The notes under the pieces: generated by a model | The model's database searches: none | Seen by the model: only the letters and a program-made list of their open reading frames with translations | What the model was told of the DNA's origin: nothing | Made by a program: the position numbers and the translations under genes | Assembly: GCA_021324135.1 (NCBI GenBank) | Contig: JAJPJO010000285.1 | Span: forward strand, 1-37,405 | DNA length: 37,405 nt | Reading direction: 5' to 3' | DNA from: Pseudomonadota bacterium | GTDB taxonomy: Bacteria; Cyanobacteriota; Vampirovibrionia; Obscuribacterales; Obscuribacteraceae | Shown: in pieces, positions 7,557 through 15,679 of the stretch | Numbering within the stretch: the first letter of the stretch is position 1 | Layout: every line of letters starts with the position of its first letter

Positions 7557-8600
7557 ATGATTCGACTGCAACGGTTGTATATTCCAATCGCGCTGAGCGC
7601 ACTCGTGACCCTGGGAATAAACGTAAGCCGCCCGGCGAAGGCGGAAAACGTCGTTCTCAAACAAACAAGAACAATTACTCTATGCGGTGATCTTTTCGAC
7701 ATTGATGCCAACGCCGATCGGTTGACCGCTGAGGAAAGAGCGCGCATCGTGCAAAACAACCTCAATAACGCCTTGATCAAAACAGCTGACAGAAGTCCGG
7801 CCGCGGTAAGCATTCGGGTTTACAACAATCTGCCGAATGTGGAGCTGGGTGGATTTCACATCGTCACAGCCGACAGCAATAGTGCCATCAGAGCCAATAT
7901 GACTACGATGCAACTGGCGGAATATTGGGCAAGCAAATTGAAACAATGCTTGGCCGATTCAAAGACTGTACAGAGCTACGTCTCGACTCTGACCGGCGGC
8001 AATGCAGGCATTGCGCAATCCCTGGTCGGCACCAGAAAACACATTGTCGTAATTCCGACTGAGTCAAGAATTCCGATAAAGATGGCTACGCAATTCTATT
8101 TTGATGGCACCACCCTTGGTGATGCGGTCACTGGCGTAGTCAGCAGAGATGTTCCGCTCGGACCTCAATTCGATACATATCTCCCGGCTGGGTCCCTCGT
8201 GCACGGGGCAGTCGTGGATGCAGGCCTGTATTCATTCAATCATTTCCCGAACAGGAAGGCGGTAACCATTCAATTCAATTCGATTGAAACGCCGGACGGG
8301 CAGCAGATTCCCATCAAAGCCTTCATCGTCGGCGGTGTAAATCAATATGATCTGCACAAAGAAGCGGCGGTTGAGGCGCAAGCATCAGTCAGCCTGAACA
8401 GCGTAAAATCTCTGGCGACCAAAGGAATGATTGCCGGTGCCTGGGTTGGAGATGCTCTGCCGAAGGATGAGCAAGCTCGCTTGCCGAGGATGTTCATGGA
8501 TCGCGGATCAGTCTTCGACATCATGCCTGATCAGGATCTGGAGATTGAAACAAGCGCCACGACCAGCATATCGGTGGCCGACGCGGTGGGAACCCTGTAG
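7557..8600 (+). CDS. Exported two-domain protein, possible VirB10-like C-domain
   Basis: This 347-residue exported protein has a signal peptide (cleavage near RPAKAEN). Domain 1 (about 38-150) has the pattern LTAEERARIVQNNLNNAL, then a FHIVTADSNSA segment and a LAEYWASKLKQCL helix. This resembles the extracytoplasmic N-region of cyanobacterial MscS-type channels. Domain 2 (about 160-265) has VSRDVPLG, YLPAGSLVHGAVVDA and IETPDGQQIPIKAFI, the arrangement of VirB10/TrbI C-terminal domains. A Gly/Ala-rich, partly hydrophobic tail follows. The gene at 8648 encodes a paralog of both domains. Both family resemblances are from memory and moderate in strength. No channel or secretion-system partner is nearby. 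GAAGGAGAG precedes the ATG. Confidence 0.8.
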   Translation: MIRLQRLYIPIALSALVTLGINVSRPAKAENVVLKQTRTITLCGDLFDIDANADRLTAEERARIVQNNLNNALIKTADRSPAAVSIRVYNNLPNVELGGFHIVTADSNSAIRANMTTMQLAEYWASKLKQCLADSKTVQSYVSTLTGGNAGIAQSLVGTRKHIVVIPTESRIPIKMATQFYFDGTTLGDAVTGVVSRDVPLGPQFDTYLPAGSLVHGAVVDAGLYSFNHFPNRKAVTIQFNSIETPDGQQIPIKAFIVGGVNQYDLHKEAAVEAQASVSLNSVKSLATKGMIAGAWVGDALPKDEQARLPRMFMDRGSVFDIMPDQDLEIETSATTSISVADAVGTL

Positions 8601-8647
8601 GGATCTTGCCCAAATTTGGCTCAAGGAATTAGAGGAGAGAGAGCATC

Positions 8648-9547
8648 ATGAGAACTATGAAGAGCAAAGTATCCTTGCTGATCGCGCTGGCCGCGACGCT
8701 TGGACTTATGTCATCGCCGGCGATGGCAGGCCTGAGCAGCGGGAATTATGTCACTTTCATGGGCCAGCCCATGATCGCCATCGAGGGCAATGCCAACGGC
8801 ATGAGTGCCGAGCACAGAGCCTGGGTGGCGCAGGATAATTTCGACAATGCCCTGGCGAACGCCACAAACCGCTCACCAGATGCGGTGCAAGTTTGCCGCG
8901 AAAATGGCGCTTATACCGTTCGCCTCGACGGCAAGTATATTCTTTCTGCCGATGGAGCGAGCGCCGCGGCTGCAGGCATGACTGCAAAAGAATTGGCCTT
9001 TGCCTGGGCCGGGGCGATGAAAGCGAAACTGGCGGATGCCAACGCTACAATGGCTTATGTCGCCAGTTTGCGCGATGAGCATGCGCTCAAGGCCAACGTC
9101 AGCATCACCCAAAACGAGCTTCTCGGCGGTGAGAACGCCGTCAATCTGCCCTTCCGTATGGCAGAAGGCTCGCTGGCCGCTGATCCGGCTCACCCCGGAC
9201 AAGTCCTGCTTGTCCTGGACAAATCAGTACAGGTGCAGCAAGGTTTGTTGCCTGAGGACACCAAGCTGATGGGCTATCTCGCGAAGAAACCAGACGGCAA
9301 ACCATGCGTCTCATTCAACTCGGCGCAGTTGCCCAATGGAAAAACAATGGTTCTCAGAGGGGTCGTAGCCGAAACCTATGTCAATACCGCGCCACCGCAT
9401 CTGGTGTGCTCGCAAGACATACCGGCTAACGAATTGACCGGGGTAAGAGAGCCGGCCCGCGTCGGCATTGGCGCTCAAGCAGGCAGCACCGCCATCGTCG
9501 AGCAGGACGTCGGTGAAGTTGCCGTCACAGGCCCGGGGGCAATGTAA
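8648..9547 (+). CDS. Exported paralog of the preceding two-domain protein
   Basis: This 299-residue protein has a signal peptide (cleavage near SSPAMAG) and repeats the domain order of its upstream neighbour. MSAEHRAWVAQDNFDNAL matches LTAEERARIVQNNLNNAL; YILSADGASAAAAGMTAKEL matches the HIVTADSNSAIRANMTTMQL segment; both then have a Trp-containing helix ending in Y-V-(A/S)-(S/T)-L. In the second half, LLPEDTKLMGYLAKK and AQLPNGKTMVLRGVV parallel LPAGSLVHGAVV and ETPDGQQIPIKAFI. It lacks the neighbour's hydrophobic tail and ends in a short acidic Gly-rich segment. The two genes are 47 bases apart and probably co-transcribed; GGAGAG lies upstream of this ATG. A strong hairpin follows at 9597-9630. 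Confidence 0.8.
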   Translation: MRTMKSKVSLLIALAATLGLMSSPAMAGLSSGNYVTFMGQPMIAIEGNANGMSAEHRAWVAQDNFDNALANATNRSPDAVQVCRENGAYTVRLDGKYILSADGASAAAAGMTAKELAFAWAGAMKAKLADANATMAYVASLRDEHALKANVSITQNELLGGENAVNLPFRMAEGSLAADPAHPGQVLLVLDKSVQVQQGLLPEDTKLMGYLAKKPDGKPCVSFNSAQLPNGKTMVLRGVVAETYVNTAPPHLVCSQDIPANELTGVREPARVGIGAQAGSTAIVEQDVGEVAVTGPGAM

Positions 9548-9596
9548 ATCTAAATCTGCATTTGCCCAGCCAACTGATTTGACGAGAGAGAGAGAG

Positions 9597-9630
9597 CTCG
9601 ACGCTTGGAAGTATTCTTCCAAGCGTCGAG
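9597..9630 (+). terminator. Strong hairpin, probable terminator of the paralog pair
   Basis: A perfect 15-bp stem (CTCGACGCTTGGAAG and its complement) closes a TATT loop 50 bases after the stop at 9547. The following TGCTGTTTCCC is only weakly T-rich, so termination may be inefficient or factor-assisted. Confidence 0.65.
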
Positions 9631-9740
9631 TGCTGTTTCCCGTCGCTTCGCCGATTTTTGCACTCTCTAATCATTGAGGCTTGAGGCGCATGCTACAGGA
9701 CCCTTGATGGGAAAGTTGATCCAATTCAAGGAGAATCAAT

Positions 9741-9950
9741 ATGAATAAGCAGAAGCTTACGGGCGACTGGAACGTATTAAAAGGAAAGATCAAGCAAAAA
9801 TGGGCCGAGCTGACCGATGACGATCTCACCGCTATTGAGGGTGACCGCGACGAACTCGTGGGCCGAATTCAGCAGCGATATGGCTATACTCAGGATCGCG
9901 TCAAGGAAGAGGTCGAGCGTTTTAGAAAAGATCATGAGATGGCTCCCTAA
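9741..9950 (+). CDS. CsbD-family stress protein
   Basis: This 69-residue protein matches the CsbD family, which is small, hydrophilic and often induced by general stress, with unknown biochemical role. The family pattern is clear: MNKQKLTGDWNVLKGKIKQK (residues 1-20), then WAELTDDDL and a GRIQQRYGYTQDRVKEEVERF helix. Length is typical. AAGGAGAA lies 8 bases upstream of the ATG, and an intrinsic terminator follows at 9971-10001, so the gene appears to be a single transcription unit. Confidence 0.92.
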   Translation: MNKQKLTGDWNVLKGKIKQKWAELTDDDLTAIEGDRDELVGRIQQRYGYTQDRVKEEVERFRKDHEMAP

Positions 9951-9970
9951 AGGGACGCCGGCTGTAAGAA

Positions 9971-10001
9971 AAGAAGGGCGTTTTTTCGCCCTTCTTTTTT
10001 T
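9971..10001 (+). terminator. Intrinsic terminator after the CsbD-like gene
   Basis: The stem AAGAAGGGCG (9971-9980) pairs with CGCCCTTCTT (9987-9996) around a T6 loop and is followed by more T residues to 10001. It starts 20 bases after the CsbD stop. Confidence 0.92.
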
Positions 10002-10147
10002 GTCTTCCGCAGCCAGCCATGCCGTTTTCCACTAAAACATACGCACTTTTGATATATCATCAGTGCGAATTTACGATTCGGCGCGCTCGACCTATTATGA
10101 AAGTACCCCCCCGCTAAGCCCCACTTTGCTTACTAAAGAGATCGACA

Positions 10148-10504
10148 ATGAATAATGGTTTTTCTGCTGAATCTTCACAAACAACCGATGCGAACAGACA
10201 ACTCGCAGGTCTTATGGTTGATGCTCAAATGATCTCCTCCGATATGATGGAGATCGCTCTGCAAATTTCCGCTGGCTTTGGTGAAACGCTAGGAGAAGTC
10301 CTGGTCGACACTAACAAACTATCCGATGTGGATGTTCAAAACGCTCTTCTAGCTCAATCGATGATCGACAAGGGCCTTGTAGACTCCGGCGTTGCGGTCC
10401 GGGCCCTTCATTTTTCTTACCGCACCAGGCTGGCATTCGCCGAGGCAATCGGACGTGCCGGGGCGATGTTCCAGGCCAACGATAAGATGGTCGGTGCTCA
10501 TTAG
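10148..10504 (+). CDS. Small protein with a single GspE-N-like (MshEN-like) domain
   Basis: This 118-residue cytoplasmic protein consists of one helical domain: residues 20-85 read like the N-terminal domain of type II secretion/type IV pilus ATPases (GspE_N/MshEN), with a LG..LVD...(L/I)...D...AL pattern in FGETLGEVLVDTNKLSDVDV. The same domain recurs in tandem in the larger protein at 24627-26234, including the trailing Y/W..F..A(I/L)...G motif. There is no ATPase domain here. GspE_N-type domains bind partner proteins or, in MshEN, cyclic di-GMP; binding by this protein is not shown. The start follows AAAGAGATCGACA. Confidence 0.7.
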   Translation: MNNGFSAESSQTTDANRQLAGLMVDAQMISSDMMEIALQISAGFGETLGEVLVDTNKLSDVDVQNALLAQSMIDKGLVDSGVAVRALHFSYRTRLAFAEAIGRAGAMFQANDKMVGAH

Positions 10505-10673
10505 AATTGCCATTCTCGTCACAACTTGCCCTGGCTGAACCTGCAGTCGTTGTTCGGATTCTGCGGTTTTCCTCAGGTTGAAATTCAGACATGGCGCCGG
10601 GACAGGTTCCCGGGACAATGATTTCATGCTTGCGTGCTAAGAGAGCCTTGGAAAGCAATTTTAGGAGGCTCTT

Positions 10674-10940
10674 ATGACTATTCTAGGCATCATCCTTTAC
10701 TGCATCATCGCCGCGGTATGCGCATGGATAGCCGATTATTTCACACCCGGCACCATACCTGGTGGGTTCTTGACCTCGGTTGTTTTTGGTATCATCGGGG
10801 CCTGGATTGGAACATCGCTGATGGGTGCTTTTGGACCGTCTCTGGCTGGAGTGCCGTTGTTGCCCGCGATAATTGGATCGGCAATTTTGATTTTTGTCGT
10901 GGCATTGATCGGACGAGGATTCTATCGAGAGAGACTCTAG
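10674..10940 (+). CDS. GlsB/YeaQ/YmgE-family membrane protein
   Basis: This 88-residue protein belongs to the transglycosylase-associated/GlsB-YeaQ-YmgE family of small stress-associated integral membrane proteins. Three hydrophobic segments are visible: about residues 3-20, 30-52 and 62-80. The conserved PGGFLTSVVFGIIGAWIG block is at 29-46 and a basic GRGFYRERL tail ends the protein. TAGGAGGC gives a strong ribosome binding site. It lies near the CsbD-like gene, another stress-type family, and is followed by an intrinsic terminator. The biochemical role of the family is not established. Confidence 0.93.
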   Translation: MTILGIILYCIIAAVCAWIADYFTPGTIPGGFLTSVVFGIIGAWIGTSLMGAFGPSLAGVPLLPAIIGSAILIFVVALIGRGFYRERL

Positions 10941-10978
10941 GCGGGGTCGCCTTTGTCGCTTGATTGAGCACAAATCAA

Positions 10979-11020
10979 TGAGCCTGGTGTTCGCTGAACA
11001 TCAGGCTCAATCTTTGCTTT
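10979..11020 (+). terminator. Intrinsic terminator after the GlsB-type gene
   Basis: A 14-bp stem (10979-10992 with 10996-11009, one G-T wobble) closes a GCT loop 38 bases after the stop, followed by the T-rich ATCTTTGCTTT. This places the true start of the next gene downstream of it. Confidence 0.88.
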
Positions 11021-11180
11021 GACAGCCGGGCAATCCGGGCGGGCAGATGCAGTTTTAACAACATTGCAATGTTTCGACTTTAGAGTCGAGGCAGCCACGA
11101 CGAGACAAAATTCGATCGTTAAAAATGCTCCGGTTTACCAGGGCATTCCCCGACCCGCTCCCTACTCCGCTAAGCTGTCG

Positions 11181-13937
11181 ATGAGTAATCTAGAAATTAA
11201 CAACGCCCAGCAACTTGCCAGGGACTCGACTGCCGCTAACAACACGCAGTCAGCTAAAGATGCGCCTGCGCTCAACCTGGTTACATTATCCCAGGCTGCC
11301 AGAACGGACAAGGACAATCCTGCAAAGCCCACAGCAGATCGCGAATCGAGAACCTACCGGCAATGGTTCGATGGTTATAAAAAGGGAACGTTGTCTTATG
11401 ATGACTCACTGAAACTGGTTAGGGAATACGTGCGGGACTTCAGCGACGAGAAGCAGTTTCATAATGTTGAACGGCTGCGGTATCTTCGCTACTGGCTCAA
11501 CGAGCAAGAGAAACAACCGCTCGTCCGGATTGATTTGCGGGATTGCCTGCGCTCGGGAAACGTTCCTTCCAACAATGAGATTGGCTTGCGTATTGCTCGA
11601 TCGGTCGGATTCACTGAAGGCGAGATTCAGGCCTATGCGGCAGGCAAAGTAAGAGATCCGGCGCACTACGGCGAGGCATTTTATAACGGCAGCACCTTGC
11701 CTGGTGCCAATAAATACTGGGTGGATCAGGCAAAGAGAGATCCCTCCGGCGGGTATGTTTCCATACCCGAGTTTCGACCTGGAGCAATTCAGCAACTGAG
11801 ATCATGGCGCGATCACTATCGCCTGGAGCATACACCGCCTGTTGACTGGGATCAGGTCAAGCTCACGGCTGCGCAAAATGTTTTAAAACATGTAATCAAT
11901 CCGGCGGCGAATTTTGCCGATACCGGACTCAGCACCGTCGGCGATATCATTCAAGGTGCTGGCCTCCCCGCTCATCTCTTCACCGACAAGACTTTCATGG
12001 ACGACTTCGCGCGATACCTGCGCAAGAAAGGCGACTCACTGCCCATGATGGGATTGTATACCGATAAAGAAATGCATGACGCCATGGTTTGTCTGGTGAA
12101 CATCTATGCAATGGCGGGCGGATCCGGAGCCATCTACATGACGCCGGGTGCTGCCGCCGGTATCCTGAAACTGACTCCTGGGGCGGCTATGATTGTGGCT
12201 GACGTTATGGGTGCAGCCGGCAACGCCGGGCAAGTATACGAGAGTTCCATGACCAGGCAAGCCGCGCACATTGCTGCAGCGGAAGTCAGCTCCGGCAAAA
12301 TCAAAGAATCTGAACTGGCTCGCCGCGTCGAGGAAATCAAAGAAGGGAAGGTCGACCCCGCTGATAAAGAATTGATGGAGCGGCGCGCTTTGATCTCTGC
12401 GGCACTGGCGGCGCCGGCCGGGGCAGTGCAGGGAAAACTGCTCAGTGAGCTTGGCGGCGAGCTGGCTTCAGGCGTTCCGGTCGAACGACTGCCTGAGGAA
12501 GTGATTCGCGACCTTTCAGCATCGCTCACCAGGGGTGGTGCGCTTGGAATGACTCAGCTGCTGTCCAATGAAGAAGCGATGGTGCTGGGCGGAGCCCAAA
12601 GGCAGGACGAGGCGGCGAAGAACATTGACGACAATCTCGTCCAGTCGGTGGTGGGCACATCACTCTTATTCGGTACTCGCGAGGCGAATCCCAACATAAT
12701 TATCAATCCTGAAAAGGACGCAATGGCAGGCAAGGAATTGCAGGCCGGGCTTGGCATTACTCCCGAGCCGGGCAGCGCCGAGATACTGGCTCGGCATAAA
12801 CCCGCCTATGAATGGTCTGGAAACGAGCTCATGGATTTCATGGACAAGTGGAAAGATCTTTCCGTTCAGGATAGAGAGAAATTTCTTGCAGAGTTTAAGG
12901 GCTTCAACACCGGGGATCAGTACGTTCTTCTGCGCAGGATGATCGCCGCGGGAGTCGAGACCATGCCTGAGTCGTGGCGCAGTAACTTCGAGCGGGAAAC
13001 TCAAATGAGAGGCATGAGACGCGATCAATCCTTGCCGGATTCAGAGATGTTGAAACGGTCGGCTGATTTCACTCGCGATGCAAAGGCAATGCTCGAGTCC
13101 GTGAAGACCAGTCCCGAACTGAGCGGCACAGAGCGAACCCGGCGAGTGCAGCAAGCCCTCCAGTCATTGTCGGATGCTTATGCCGATAAACTTGGCATTC
13201 CACGGCCTAAAATCGAAATGGTAGATCGCATGATCATCAATCCTCGTGCCGATGGCGACTACAGTTTCGCGACAAACACCATTCGCATAAAATCCTCCCT
13301 TGGTGATCAAGTTATGGCAAACAGTCTTGCCCATGAATTGACACATGCCGAGCAGCGGGCGCTTATTGTGAGATATCTCGCGGACAAAATCGGTATAAGC
13401 AACAACCCGTCGGAGGCAGAGTTGAGAAAGTTGCGCCAGGAATGTTCAAATTCAGTGCACAATCTCCTGGGAAAAGATGATTCAGTCGCTAAAACAGTAA
13501 CTAATCGAGAGCCGCTCGACACCGCGCAAACTGAGCGTGCTCAGAGGTTGATCGAATCCATGAGACTCGAGGCAGAGTCCAAAATCGGAACCATGTTTGG
13601 CGCCGATCAAAGTCCTGGCTCTTATAAAGCTGAGCTGGGAAAATTGAAGAGCCAGTTGGAGACTGATACCCCGTTTGTGCTGGTCGATCGCAATTTGAAG
13701 AATCTGGATAAACTGTTCGGCTCGACGCAGGTGCCGGATTATGTAACTGAGCTGAGAAAATCGGCGGCGCGCGGCGATGAGAGTTCAAGACGCGCTCTCT
13801 ATGAGATTCTCCTCCGATTTGTAAATGCAGAGATCGCGAGCGCTGATGTGACGAGGTGGGAAAACTATCGCATGCAACCGCACGAAATGGAAGCGCACGA
13901 CGTGTCCAACAGGGTAACCGCAAACTGGCAGCGCTAA
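11181..13937 (+). CDS. Large protein with C-terminal HELTH metallopeptidase motif
   Basis: From ATG 11181 the protein is 918 residues. The frame stays open back to a TTG at 11019, but that lies inside the preceding terminator tail. No ribosome binding site is clear, so the start is uncertain. The N-terminal ~100 residues are polar and Asn/Ala-rich. A middle segment of about 300 residues (roughly 310-490) is rich in Ala/Gly and may contain amphipathic or membrane-interacting helices. The C-terminal domain has SLAHELTHAEQ with His718-Glu719-x-x-His722, the zincin motif, and a later PHEMEAHDV (Glu902/904) that could give a third ligand. No signal peptide is seen. The shape suggests an effector or toxin-like protease; substrate and export route are unknown. 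Confidence 0.78.
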   Translation: MSNLEINNAQQLARDSTAANNTQSAKDAPALNLVTLSQAARTDKDNPAKPTADRESRTYRQWFDGYKKGTLSYDDSLKLVREYVRDFSDEKQFHNVERLRYLRYWLNEQEKQPLVRIDLRDCLRSGNVPSNNEIGLRIARSVGFTEGEIQAYAAGKVRDPAHYGEAFYNGSTLPGANKYWVDQAKRDPSGGYVSIPEFRPGAIQQLRSWRDHYRLEHTPPVDWDQVKLTAAQNVLKHVINPAANFADTGLSTVGDIIQGAGLPAHLFTDKTFMDDFARYLRKKGDSLPMMGLYTDKEMHDAMVCLVNIYAMAGGSGAIYMTPGAAAGILKLTPGAAMIVADVMGAAGNAGQVYESSMTRQAAHIAAAEVSSGKIKESELARRVEEIKEGKVDPADKELMERRALISAALAAPAGAVQGKLLSELGGELASGVPVERLPEEVIRDLSASLTRGGALGMTQLLSNEEAMVLGGAQRQDEAAKNIDDNLVQSVVGTSLLFGTREANPNIIINPEKDAMAGKELQAGLGITPEPGSAEILARHKPAYEWSGNELMDFMDKWKDLSVQDREKFLAEFKGFNTGDQYVLLRRMIAAGVETMPESWRSNFERETQMRGMRRDQSLPDSEMLKRSADFTRDAKAMLESVKTSPELSGTERTRRVQQALQSLSDAYADKLGIPRPKIEMVDRMIINPRADGDYSFATNTIRIKSSLGDQVMANSLAHELTHAEQRALIVRYLADKIGISNNPSEAELRKLRQECSNSVHNLLGKDDSVAKTVTNREPLDTAQTERAQRLIESMRLEAESKIGTMFGADQSPGSYKAELGKLKSQLETDTPFVLVDRNLKNLDKLFGSTQVPDYVTELRKSAARGDESSRRALYEILLRFVNAEIASADVTRWENYRMQPHEMEAHDVSNRVTANWQR

Positions 13938-14128
13938 TAATTTTCTGAGCACGGAGTTGCCGGCACGCAGTTGCCGGGATAAGTCGAATGCAGTATCGCA
14001 TATGGTGCGTTTCATCCCGCCTCGGCGGCGTCGACAATCGCCAGGCAGGCATTGAACCTCGGCCGACTAACCGATATACTGTTCGGCTGAATCTAAAATA
14101 CATGGCTCTGTTCGCAGGAGTAGATAAC

Positions 14129-14818
14129 ATGCCGTCCCGCATCTTCAAACCTTACATAACCGCTGCTGCCGTGCTTTTATCGTTTTCCATCTCGCATTGG
14201 GGCTTAAGAGCTGATGCCGAGGAGCCTGGCGATAAATCCGCAACCGGCGCTAAGGAGCAGTCGGGCTCCGATGCCGAATTCGATCGCGCCAATGAGCTTG
14301 AAGATGCCGGGAAGTTCAAAGAAGCGCTCGCCGTCTGCGACAAATTGGTGGAGTCTCATCCTGATTCCAGCGTCTTCTTCTGCATGCGGGGCAATATGCA
14401 GATCCATCTCAAACACTATAACAAAGCGGTTGCCGACTTCACTAAGAGTCTGGAACTCGACCCTAACCACGTGGCCAGCTACATCGGGCGATCCTGCTGC
14501 TATCTGGAATTGAGAAAATTCGACAAGGCAGTTTCTGATTGCGACAGCGGGCTCAAGATTGACGGGCGGGCCGGATTGTATTGCAATCGCGGTGAGGCGC
14601 GCTACAAGGAGCGCAAGTACGGCGGGGCGATTGAGGATTTGAGCAAAGCAATCGAGATGCAGTCCAATCTCGGCGAGGCGTATTATTATCGCAGCCTGGC
14701 CTATGCTAAAGCCGGCAAGAAAAGCGAAGCGTCGGCAGATAAAGAGCAATACAAAAAGCTGAGTTATCGCCCCAGATCCAATACACAATTGAAAGGCAAT
14801 GCGCTGGCGAAACCGTGA
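14129..14818 (+). CDS. Exported or membrane-anchored TPR protein
   Basis: This protein is about 229 residues from ATG 14129, chosen because GCAGGAGT lies 8 bases upstream and a hydrophobic export segment (residues 8-25) follows at once. In-frame ATGs at 13988 and 14102 would add an unlikely polar extension. Four TPR units of 34 residues follow (about residues 46-200): FDRANELEDAGKFKEALAVC, FFCMRGNMQIHLKHYNKAVA, IGRSCCYLELRKFDKAVSDC and YCNRGEARYKERKYGGAIED, with part of a fifth at YYYRSLAYAKAGKKSEA. These are of the classical type, not kinesin-light-chain type. The protein is likely a periplasmic scaffold. Several cysteines sit at repeated helix positions. Confidence 0.85.
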   Translation: MPSRIFKPYITAAAVLLSFSISHWGLRADAEEPGDKSATGAKEQSGSDAEFDRANELEDAGKFKEALAVCDKLVESHPDSSVFFCMRGNMQIHLKHYNKAVADFTKSLELDPNHVASYIGRSCCYLELRKFDKAVSDCDSGLKIDGRAGLYCNRGEARYKERKYGGAIEDLSKAIEMQSNLGEAYYYRSLAYAKAGKKSEASADKEQYKKLSYRPRSNTQLKGNALAKP

Positions 14819-14851
14819 TCGCCTGTGGCGATCGGCCAATCGGCTCCGAGC

Positions 14852-14877
14852 AAAAAGGCAGCCCCGAAGGACTGCCT
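14852..14877 (-). terminator. Intrinsic terminator with UUCG loop
   Basis: On the minus strand AGGCAGTCC, loop TTCG, and GGGCTGCCT form a 9-bp stem (one T-G pair) followed by TTTT. It lies about 44 bases beyond the stop of the gene at 14921-15295. The stable UUCG tetraloop is classic. It may also separate this gene from the convergent TPR gene. Confidence 0.9.
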
Positions 14878-14920
14878 CTGATCGAGGAGCGACAAACAGT
14901 TTTTCTCGAATTGGTCTCTA

Positions 14921-15295
14921 CTAGAAGCGGTTGAGCAAGCGTCCGAATACCGACGGTGCGCCGTAACCGTAGCCGCCATAGCCGTTGTTGTACGCGCCGT
15001 TGGCGTATGGATTATAGCCGCCGGCGAACGTGTTCAGTCCATAGCCGTTTCCCATATATGGGTTGTAGCCGACGTTGGAGTTGTAGTTATAACCATAGTT
15101 GTTGCCCATTAAGCCTTGGGCCCAGTGGTGATGATGATGTCTGTGGCAGCCGCCGAACATACCATTCATACCGTTTGCGTATCCGTAATTGTTTCCATAG
15201 CCCAAGAAACCCTGGGCATTAGCTGGCTGTGCAAAGAGCGAAGCGCCGGCAAAGAGAGCCGCTGCCATTGCAAGAGTGATAGTCTTCTTGATCAT
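14921..15295 (-). CDS. Secreted Gly/Tyr/Asn-rich protein with His cluster
   Basis: This 124-residue protein has a standard signal peptide (MIKKTITLAMAAALFAGASL, cleavage near PANAQG). The mature part is low-complexity and rich in Gly, Tyr and Asn, with repeated NYGY, GYNPY and GYGGYGYG elements. A CHRHHHHHW cluster near residues 50-58 could bind metal. GGAG lies 9 bases upstream of the ATG and a strong terminator follows, so the gene is a compact unit. The composition resembles structural or adhesive extracellular proteins. No family is recognised, and metal binding is only inferred from the histidines. Confidence 0.85.
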   Translation of the reverse strand: MIKKTITLAMAAALFAGASLFAQPANAQGFLGYGNNYGYANGMNGMFGGCHRHHHHHWAQGLMGNNYGYNYNSNVGYNPYMGNGYGLNTFAGGYNPYANGAYNNGYGGYGYGAPSVFGRLLNRF

Positions 15296-15679
15296 TTCAG
15301 AGTCTCCAAAATGTTAGAGGGTAAGGACGTTCGCGAATTCCCGGCGTTCTCATTCACCATCAGGCTTCTGAGCGCTTCGCGTAGCTGAGCAGTGGGACGC
15401 CGGGCGTTTTGCAATTGTTCCCGAGCCTTTAATAACAATTAGAACCACCTCTTGTGCTTCTCCATAGTCGTCTGTATATAATTTTCGGCGGCCATCTTTC
15501 TCGAAACTTTGGCATCATGCGTCGCAAAGCCTCAGTTCGACCAGTGTCTTCTTGGCAATGAGTGTCGTATATGAGGCCTAAAATCGCAAAAAAGTGGCCT
15601 CGTACACGATAACCATTGCCAAGAGGAGGCGGTTCGAGGAGGGGGTCCGGTAAAGGCCAGCCAAGAGGCGAGTGTTGCC
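15296..15679. other. Divergent intergenic region
   Basis: This 384-base gap lies between divergent genes. The minus-strand gene's ribosome binding site is at its left edge. A CCCGGCGT/ACGCCGGG pair (15340-15347 and 15397-15404) could close a ~50-base loop. The right half is dominated by the long hairpin at 15548-15626. Promoters for both genes should lie here but none is clear. Confidence 0.5.
15548..15626. repeat. Long imperfect inverted repeat (31-base arms)
   Basis: The arms at 15548-15578 and 15596-15626 match at about 25 of 31 positions, several differences being G-T compatible in RNA, around a 17-base A-rich loop. The core TCTTGGCAATG and the inner GAGGCC are exact. Weaker complementarity extends some 14 bases further out. 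The structure ends about 54 bases before the gene at 15680. Confidence 0.7.

Noticed and set aside
7372..7560. Small plus-strand frame before the exported paralog
   Set aside because: It covers the hairpin leader, overlaps the next start codon and has no convincing ribosome binding site.
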